Source: DASZVP01 sp035546935 (lineage in GTDB: Bacteria; Patescibacteriota; Saccharimonadia; Saccharimonadales; UBA4665). From it: a stretch of 64,000 nt of DNA. The stretch lies in NCBI GenBank assembly GCA_035546935.1, contig DASZVP010000002.1, positions 248,001-312,000 of the forward strand. The letters run 5' to 3'. Both the position numbers and the translations under genes were made by a program. This document shows positions 59,131 through 64,000 of the stretch, in pieces; the stretch's first letter is position 1, and every line of letters begins with the position of its first letter. The notes under the pieces are model-generated. The model had not been told where the DNA came from. It made no database searches and saw nothing but the letters and a program-made list of their open reading frames with translations.

Positions 59131-60317
59131 TGGCAATTTTTAACTCACTCGGTTCAAATTATTCGTGGTCTTTTGTGTGGCAAAGTCTGCTCGGGGGGCC
59201 TGGCTCGCACCAAAAGCTAGCGGCAGCCCTAGAAAAACGTTTTGGCGGCCAAGCAACGCTAACTTATAAAGGCCGCGACGCCCTGGAGCTGGCCTTTCAG
59301 CGCAGCGGTTTACCGGCTGGTAGCACTGTGGCCATCAACGGCTTCACTTGCTATGTGGTTTACCAAGCCATTGTGAACGCTGGCTACCAGCCCGTATTAA
59401 TTGATGTCCCACCTCAGCAGCTTAATTTTGACCTCAAAGGTCTGAAAAAAACGCATCAATTGCACCCGGATCTTAAAGCGGTGGTGGTGCAAAATACTCT
59501 GGGCGTGGCGGCCGAAGTGCCGGCTATAGCCAAATATTGTCGCCAAAACAACTTACTTATGGTGGAAGATCTAGCCCACAGTCTGGGCCTAATTTACGAT
59601 GACGGCCGTGCCGCCGGCACGGTGGGCGACCTGACCATGCTGTCCTTCAGCCAAGACAAACCTCTCGATGTGGTGGCCGGCGGCGCGCTGCTTGATCGCC
59701 GCTCAAAACCGACAACTGAAAACTTTAGCGCCACCAAAGTCAGCCCTTGGCAACGAGCCAAAAACCGGGCCTATCCATTTTGGACCGGTTTAATTCGCGG
59801 TCTATACCCGGTGGGCCTCGGGCGTTATCTGCACGCGGTTTTGAAGCGCTTGCACTGGCTGGCCACACCAATGAGCGATAACATCCAGGGCCTGCACACT
59901 ATGAGCTCAGCAGCAGCCCGGCTCTTGCTCAGGCGCTTAAAAAATATCGACAGCGAAGTGGCCCACCGACAGAAAATCACGGCCATTTATCAAAAGGGTA
60001 TTGCGTCGAAGTTGCAGTTGGTCACGGACAAAGATGCAGCGTGTTTGCGCTTTCCAATTTGGATAGAAGACAGGGCGGAATTAGTTAAGTTTCTTAAGCA
60101 ATTTCATATTTATGTCGGTGATACTTGGTACGATGCGCCGCTCGCGCCGGCGCGCTATCTGCCCAAAACTAACTACCAAGCTGGTGATTGTCCGAACGCT
60201 GAAGAACTGGCCGAACACATCGTTAATTTACCAACCCACCGACAGGTAACAACAGAGGTAGCGCAGCAAATTTGTGCTAGAATCGAGCAATGGCAAAACC
60301 AGCTATCCGCGCAGTAA
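59130..60317 (+). CDS. DegT/DnrJ/EryC1-type PLP aminotransferase
   Basis: 395 residues. Start shares one base with the upstream stop (TAATG). Fold type I features: AINGFTCYVVYQAIVNAGYQ, VVVQNTLGVAAEVPAIAKYC, VEDLAHSLGLIYDDGRAAGT and the PLP-binding Lys in LSFSQDKPLDVVAGGALL. Family members aminate keto sugars on nucleotide carriers. No sugar oxidase or dehydratase is next to it, so an amino sugar may be made from an external keto sugar. The 3' end overlaps femX-like by 28 bases. Confidence 0.88.
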   Translation: MAIFNSLGSNYSWSFVWQSLLGGPGSHQKLAAALEKRFGGQATLTYKGRDALELAFQRSGLPAGSTVAINGFTCYVVYQAIVNAGYQPVLIDVPPQQLNFDLKGLKKTHQLHPDLKAVVVQNTLGVAAEVPAIAKYCRQNNLLMVEDLAHSLGLIYDDGRAAGTVGDLTMLSFSQDKPLDVVAGGALLDRRSKPTTENFSATKVSPWQRAKNRAYPFWTGLIRGLYPVGLGRYLHAVLKRLHWLATPMSDNIQGLHTMSSAAARLLLRRLKNIDSEVAHRQKITAIYQKGIASKLQLVTDKDAACLRFPIWIEDRAELVKFLKQFHIYVGDTWYDAPLAPARYLPKTNYQAGDCPNAEELAEHIVNLPTHRQVTTEVAQQICARIEQWQNQLSAQ

Positions 60318-61315
60318 CTGACCAGAAAATCTGGGAAGATTTTGTCAGCACGCAGCCAGAGGCAAATTTTTTGCACTCGTGGCTTTGGGGAGTTTTTCAC
60401 AAACGCCTCGGCAAAGATATTGTGCGCTACGGTGCTTATAAAAATGGTCAGCTTGTGGGGGTAGTTCAGGCCATTGTCGAGCCGGCTCGCCGCGGCAAAC
60501 ACGTGGTTGTAGTTGGCGGCCCCTTAATTGACTGGCAAGACCAGGGTGTGGTGACGGAAATCATGAGTGCACTGCGCGAGTTTACCAAACGACAAGGCTG
60601 CATCTTTATTCGAATGCGGCCCCAACTGCTCGACACACCGGCGCATCGCCAACTTTTCCATAAATTGGGTTTTCGCAAAGCGCCGATGCATGTCACCGCT
60701 GACCTGACCAGCCAGTTGGATGTATCCAAACCCGACGATGAACTGCGTAGAATGATGCGCAAAGGCACACGTTATGAAATTAATCGGGCCGCCAAACTGG
60801 GCATTAAAGTGGAGGCCGCAACCGACGACCGCTTCTTAAAAGAATTTTGTGATCTGCAAATGGCCACGGCAAGGCGCCAGAAGTTTGTGCCATTTTCGGA
60901 AAAATTCTTAAGCGAACAATTTAGAACTTTTGCTGAAGCAGGCAAAGTTATCATGTACCGTGCTAGCCTGGATGGCGATTTGCTGGCCATGGCATTTATT
61001 ATTTTTTATGGCCAAGAAGCGGCTTATCACTACGGGGCCAGCACCGATTTGGCACGCAAAATTCCCGGGGCTTATGCCATACAGTGGGAGGCAATTCAGG
61101 AAGCCCGTCGCCGCGACTGCCAGCGCTACAATTTCTGGGGCGTGGCTGAACATGGCGCCACCAAACACCGTTTTTATGGCGTTTCAGTTTTCAAGCGTGG
61201 CTTCGGTGGCCAGGATGTAGCTTATCTGCCGGCGCACGACCTAAAAGTTCAGCCATTTAAATACGTTTTTACCTACTTTTTTGAAACCCTGCGCCGCAAG
61301 CTGCGTCATCTGTAA
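60290..61315 (+). CDS. FemAB-family aminoacyl-tRNA-dependent peptidoglycan transferase
   Basis: 341 residues, the size of single-domain FemX rather than FemA/B with a coiled-coil arm. FemX transfers an amino acid from aminoacyl-tRNA to the stem peptide of the lipid-linked precursor. Visible features: FLHSWLWGVFHKRLGKDIVR, VGVVQAIVEPARRGKHVVVV and the C-terminal GNAT unit with DGDLLAMAFIIFYGQEAAYH YGAS and QWEAIQEARRRDCQRYNFWG. The amino acid is not readable from sequence; Gly, Ala or Ser are known donors. TGCTAGAAT ends exactly 6 bases before the ATG, inside the aminotransferase gene: it has its own predicted leaderless transcript. The deviant tRNA-Gly is 8.5 kb upstream. Confidence 0.9.
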   Translation: MAKPAIRAVTDQKIWEDFVSTQPEANFLHSWLWGVFHKRLGKDIVRYGAYKNGQLVGVVQAIVEPARRGKHVVVVGGPLIDWQDQGVVTEIMSALREFTKRQGCIFIRMRPQLLDTPAHRQLFHKLGFRKAPMHVTADLTSQLDVSKPDDELRRMMRKGTRYEINRAAKLGIKVEAATDDRFLKEFCDLQMATARRQKFVPFSEKFLSEQFRTFAEAGKVIMYRASLDGDLLAMAFIIFYGQEAAYHYGASTDLARKIPGAYAIQWEAIQEARRRDCQRYNFWGVAEHGATKHRFYGVSVFKRGFGGQDVAYLPAHDLKVQPFKYVFTYFFETLRRKLRHL

Positions 61316-61371
61316 GCCATCACGTTTCACGCTTGTGTTTATCACATCAAAGTATGGCATAATACACCGGC

Positions 61372-62280
61372 ATGAAAGTGAGCAAACGAGTTAAGAAGTC
61401 TGTTAAACGCTGGCGCAGGCAGTGGCGCAAAATCACCAGGCGTTATGCCAAGCAGCTGAAGCCGATCAAAAAGTGGCTGAAACACTCTGACCACCAGCCG
61501 CCCACGGCTTTAGCCTTTCCGTTAGTCCTGCTGTGTTGCCTGGTTTTGGCTTTGGCGTTGAGCTCTGACCTGTTTGGCCTCGACAACTTCATTCAGCCGG
61601 CACGCGTCGAACATAATGCGCCGACAATTGTGAAGCCAAAACATATCAAAATCTCCGAGCCGGTGCAGCCGGGCATTAACTGCATGCAGGTTGCCTGCCT
61701 AGCGCTAACCTTCGATGACGGGCCTAACCCTTTGACTACACCGCAGATTGTCAGCGAGCTCGAGCAGGCTAACGTTAAAGCCACGTTCTTCATGGTTGGC
61801 TCCCGTGTGGCCGGCAATGACGGCTTGCTGCAGCAGATGTATAACGATGGCGATGAAATCGGCAATCACAGCTGGTCGCATCCCGATCTGACCAAGTTGC
61901 CAGTAGACCAAATTCGCCAACAAGTGAAACTGACCCAGGAAGCAATCATGGCCGCCGGTGTGCCGCCGCCAACTCTGTTCCGTCCGCCGTACGGTGCCGT
62001 GAACCCGACAATTGAGGCTAATATACCTATGACCATTTTGCTCTGGAATGAAGACCCCGAAGATTGGGCGGCCCGCACTCCGGCGCAAGTTGTGCGCGCT
62101 GTGGAAGCTTCCGCTCACCCCGGCGGGATCGTTGATATGCACGACATTTACGATCTGACCGCCAACGCCTTGCCGCAGATTTTGAGCGATCTGCAAGCAC
62201 AAGGTTATCACTTTGTGACAGTTAGCGAACTACTTAAACTGACTCCAGCTTCTCGCGGCCTGTACTACGGTCATTATTAG
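61372..62280 (+). CDS. NodB-domain polysaccharide deacetylase
   Basis: 302 residues. A very basic cytoplasmic N-terminus (about 1-45, many Arg/Lys), membrane helix (ALAFPLVLLCCLVLALALSS), then the NodB domain with all motifs: ALTFDDGPNPL (motif 1), NHSWSHPDLTKLP (motif 2), LFRPPYGAVNP (motif 3), LLWNEDPEDWAA (motif 4) and IVDMHDIYDLT (motif 5). Likely removes acetyl groups from peptidoglycan GlcNAc/MurNAc outside the membrane, giving lysozyme resistance. The -10 box TGGCATAAT ends 8 bases before the ATG; no ribosome site. Confidence 0.93.
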   Translation: MKVSKRVKKSVKRWRRQWRKITRRYAKQLKPIKKWLKHSDHQPPTALAFPLVLLCCLVLALALSSDLFGLDNFIQPARVEHNAPTIVKPKHIKISEPVQPGINCMQVACLALTFDDGPNPLTTPQIVSELEQANVKATFFMVGSRVAGNDGLLQQMYNDGDEIGNHSWSHPDLTKLPVDQIRQQVKLTQEAIMAAGVPPPTLFRPPYGAVNPTIEANIPMTILLWNEDPEDWAARTPAQVVRAVEASAHPGGIVDMHDIYDLTANALPQILSDLQAQGYHFVTVSELLKLTPASRGLYYGHY

Positions 62281-62320
62281 ATCTGTTATCACCCCTGTTT
62301 TCTTGTTATACTCTTAAGAC

Positions 62321-64000
62321 ATGAAGCGCTATAACCCGAAAGAAATTGAGCCTAAATGGCAGGCCAAATGGGAAGACGACAAGATATACCAGGCCTCGGA
62401 AGATCCGGCCAAGCCTAAAAAGTACATCCTGGAATACTTCCCATATCCCAGCGGTGCGGCCATGCATGTTGGCCATGTCCGCAATTACACCATCGGTGAT
62501 GCTGTGGCTCGCTTTAACCGCATGAACGGCTTCAATGTGCTGCACCCAATGGGCTGGGACGCTTTCGGCTTGCCGGCGGAAAACTACGCCATCAAGAACA
62601 AGATCAGCCCGCGCAAAGCCATCGACGAAAACACCCAGCGCTTCAAGCAGCAGCTGATGCAGATGGGTTTCAGCTACGACTGGTCGCGCGAAATCGACAG
62701 TACTGACCCCGATTATTACCGCTGGACGCAGTGGTTTTTCCTGCTGCTGTTCAAAAAAGGTCTGGCCTATCAGCAGGAAAGTCTGCAGTGGTGGTGTCCG
62801 TTCGATAAAACTGTTCTCGCTAACGAACAAGTTGAAAACGGCAAATGTTGGCGCTGTGGCAATGACGTCGAAAAGAAGGCCCTGAAACAGTGGTTCTTCA
62901 AAATCACCGCCTACGCTGATCGCCTGCTGGACGACCTGGACAATCTGGACTGGTCGGATGCCGTCAAGGCCATGCAGCGCAACTGGATCGGCAAGAGTAA
63001 CGGCGCGTCCGTTAAATTCGCAGTCGATGGCCACGATGACGTACTGGAAGCTTTCACTACCGCCCACGACACCATTTATGGCGCAACTTTTATGGTTTTA
63101 GCACCGGAGCATCCGTTGGTTGGCAAAATTACCACCGATGAGCACCGGGCCAATGTCAACGGCTACATCAAACAAACTCAGTCTAAAAGCGATATCGAGC
63201 GCCAAGAGGAAAACCGCGCCAAAACCGGTGTTTTCACCGGCGCACATGCCATTAACCCCGTAAATGGGGCCAAAATTCCGATCTGGATCGCCGACTACGT
63301 CCTGGCTGGCTACGGCACTGGCGCCATTATGGCGGTACCAGGCGAGGATGAGCGTGACTACGAATTCGCCAAAAAGTACGAGCTGCCAATTATTTACACC
63401 ACTGACCGGCAAGAATTTGTGAACTACCAGACCGAAATAAAGCTCAACCGCAAAGCCTACCACCTGGCCAACTCCGAAGAATTTAACGGCCTGGACTTTG
63501 AAGACGGCCGCCAGCGAATCATGAACAAACTGCTGGAGCTGCAAGCGGGTGAAGAAGTTGTGAACTACAAAATCCGCGACTGGCTGATCAGCCGTCAGCG
63601 TTACTGGGGCGCGCCAATTCCGATTATTCACTGTCCAACCGACGGCGCTGTGGCCGTGCCCGACGATCAACTGCCAGTACGTTTGCCGGAAATCGACAGC
63701 TACGAACCGAGTGGCGATGGCCGCAGCCCACTGGCTACCGTGCCGGAATTTGTAAATACCACCTGTCCAAAATGTGGCGGTCCGGCCGAGCGCGAAACTG
63801 ACACCATGGACGGCTTTGCCTGCAGCTCCTGGTACTTCCTGCGCTTTGCCGATCCGCACAACGACAAAGCCGCCTTTGACAAAGACAAAGCCAAATTCTG
63901 GCTGCCAGTTGATGACTACATCGGCGGTGCCGAACACGCCGTGATGCATCTGTTGTATGCCCGTTTTTGGACCAAAGTTATGTACGCCGAAAAACTGATC
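62321..64000 (+). CDS. leuS: Leucyl-tRNA synthetase, 5' part (C-terminus beyond right edge)
   Basis: 560 codons, open to the last base, about two thirds of the gene. KRYNPKEIEPKWQAKWEDD at the start, catalytic HIGH in SGAAMHVGHVRNYTIGD (HVGH, about 49), zinc-binding WWCPFDKTVLANEQV and CWRCGNDVE, the editing CP1 domain with FTTAHDTIYGATFMV and GTGAIMAVPGEDERDYEFA, and the end of the CP core RQRYWGAPIPIIHCPTDGA. The KMSKS loop and C-terminal domain are outside. TGTTATACT ends 8 bases before the ATG and there is no ribosome site. Confidence 0.97.
   Translation, partial: MKRYNPKEIEPKWQAKWEDDKIYQASEDPAKPKKYILEYFPYPSGAAMHVGHVRNYTIGDAVARFNRMNGFNVLHPMGWDAFGLPAENYAIKNKISPRKAIDENTQRFKQQLMQMGFSYDWSREIDSTDPDYYRWTQWFFLLLFKKGLAYQQESLQWWCPFDKTVLANEQVENGKCWRCGNDVEKKALKQWFFKITAYADRLLDDLDNLDWSDAVKAMQRNWIGKSNGASVKFAVDGHDDVLEAFTTAHDTIYGATFMVLAPEHPLVGKITTDEHRANVNGYIKQTQSKSDIERQEENRAKTGVFTGAHAINPVNGAKIPIWIADYVLAGYGTGAIMAVPGEDERDYEFAKKYELPIIYTTDRQEFVNYQTEIKLNRKAYHLANSEEFNGLDFEDGRQRIMNKLLELQAGEEVVNYKIRDWLISRQRYWGAPIPIIHCPTDGAVAVPDDQLPVRLPEIDSYEPSGDGRSPLATVPEFVNTTCPKCGGPAERETDTMDGFACSSWYFLRFADPHNDKAAFDKDKAKFWLPVDDYIGGAEHAVMHLLYARFWTKVMYAEKLI

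Overview
The window looks like a piece of a Patescibacteria/CPR genome, most likely a Candidatus Saccharibacteria (TM7) relative. The reasons are the small intergenic gaps, a compact 629-residue alanyl-tRNA synthetase without the C-Ala domain, a short cysteine-free UvrC, a baseplate-J-like membrane protein in an FtsA/PilM-ruvX-mltG operon, many lineage-specific membrane proteins, and no amino-acid, nucleotide or lipid biosynthesis. UGA is used as a stop (for example at 58444), so the genetic code is the standard one and not that of SR1/Gracilibacteria. The lineage assignment is an inference from gene content, not from a phylogenetic marker.

Layout. 1-10.5 kb: a surface-protein locus (a membrane-anchored beta-repeat protein cut by the left edge; three secreted proteins with similar C-terminal beta domains; a DUF916-like membrane protein; two PKD-domain membrane proteins flanking mnmA and alaS). 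10.6-18 kb: a division and cell-wall block (FtsA/PilM-like ATPase, baseplate-J-like protein, ruvX, mltG, LysM-CHAP hydrolase, obg). 18-33.5 kb: housekeeping and repair (twin small membrane proteins, sbcB, 2H phosphoesterase, uvrA, dedA, rplY, an ABC exporter with a leader peptide, uvrC, pepP, secG). 33.5-43.9 kb: a peptide-binding protein, a D-lactate-dehydrogenase-like flavoprotein, three tRNAs, a D,D-carboxypeptidase, lemA-htpX, ligA and a NUDIX gene. 43.9-54.9 kb: an accessory-looking stretch (HTH protein, SET protein, an unknown membrane protein, tRNA-Ala, DUF1905, SPFH, ROK, DUF3761, two RibD_C reductases, a YdeI-like protein) with tRNA-Phe and a deviant tRNA-Gly. 55-64 kb: three tRNAs with palindromic repeats, then a cell-envelope operon (Mur ligase, alpha/beta hydrolase, DegT-type aminotransferase, FemAB transferase), a NodB deacetylase and the 5' part of leuS. 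Both edge genes are incomplete.

Three themes stand out. First, many genes have a TANNNT or extended TGnTANNNT -10 box exactly 6 (or 7-8) bases before the start codon and no Shine-Dalgarno sequence, which predicts leaderless transcripts; others (pepP, rplY, lemA, SPFH) have classical leaders. Second, the tRNA-Gly(GCC) replaces the near-universal elbow pair G19-C56 by U19-A56, which recalls cell-wall-dedicated tRNA-Gly of staphylococci, and a FemAB-type transferase lies 8.5 kb away. Third, a two-hairpin palindromic repeat sits directly 5' of two tRNA genes, and its second stem differs between copies in a compensated way.

All functional calls are from sequence reading without database searches.
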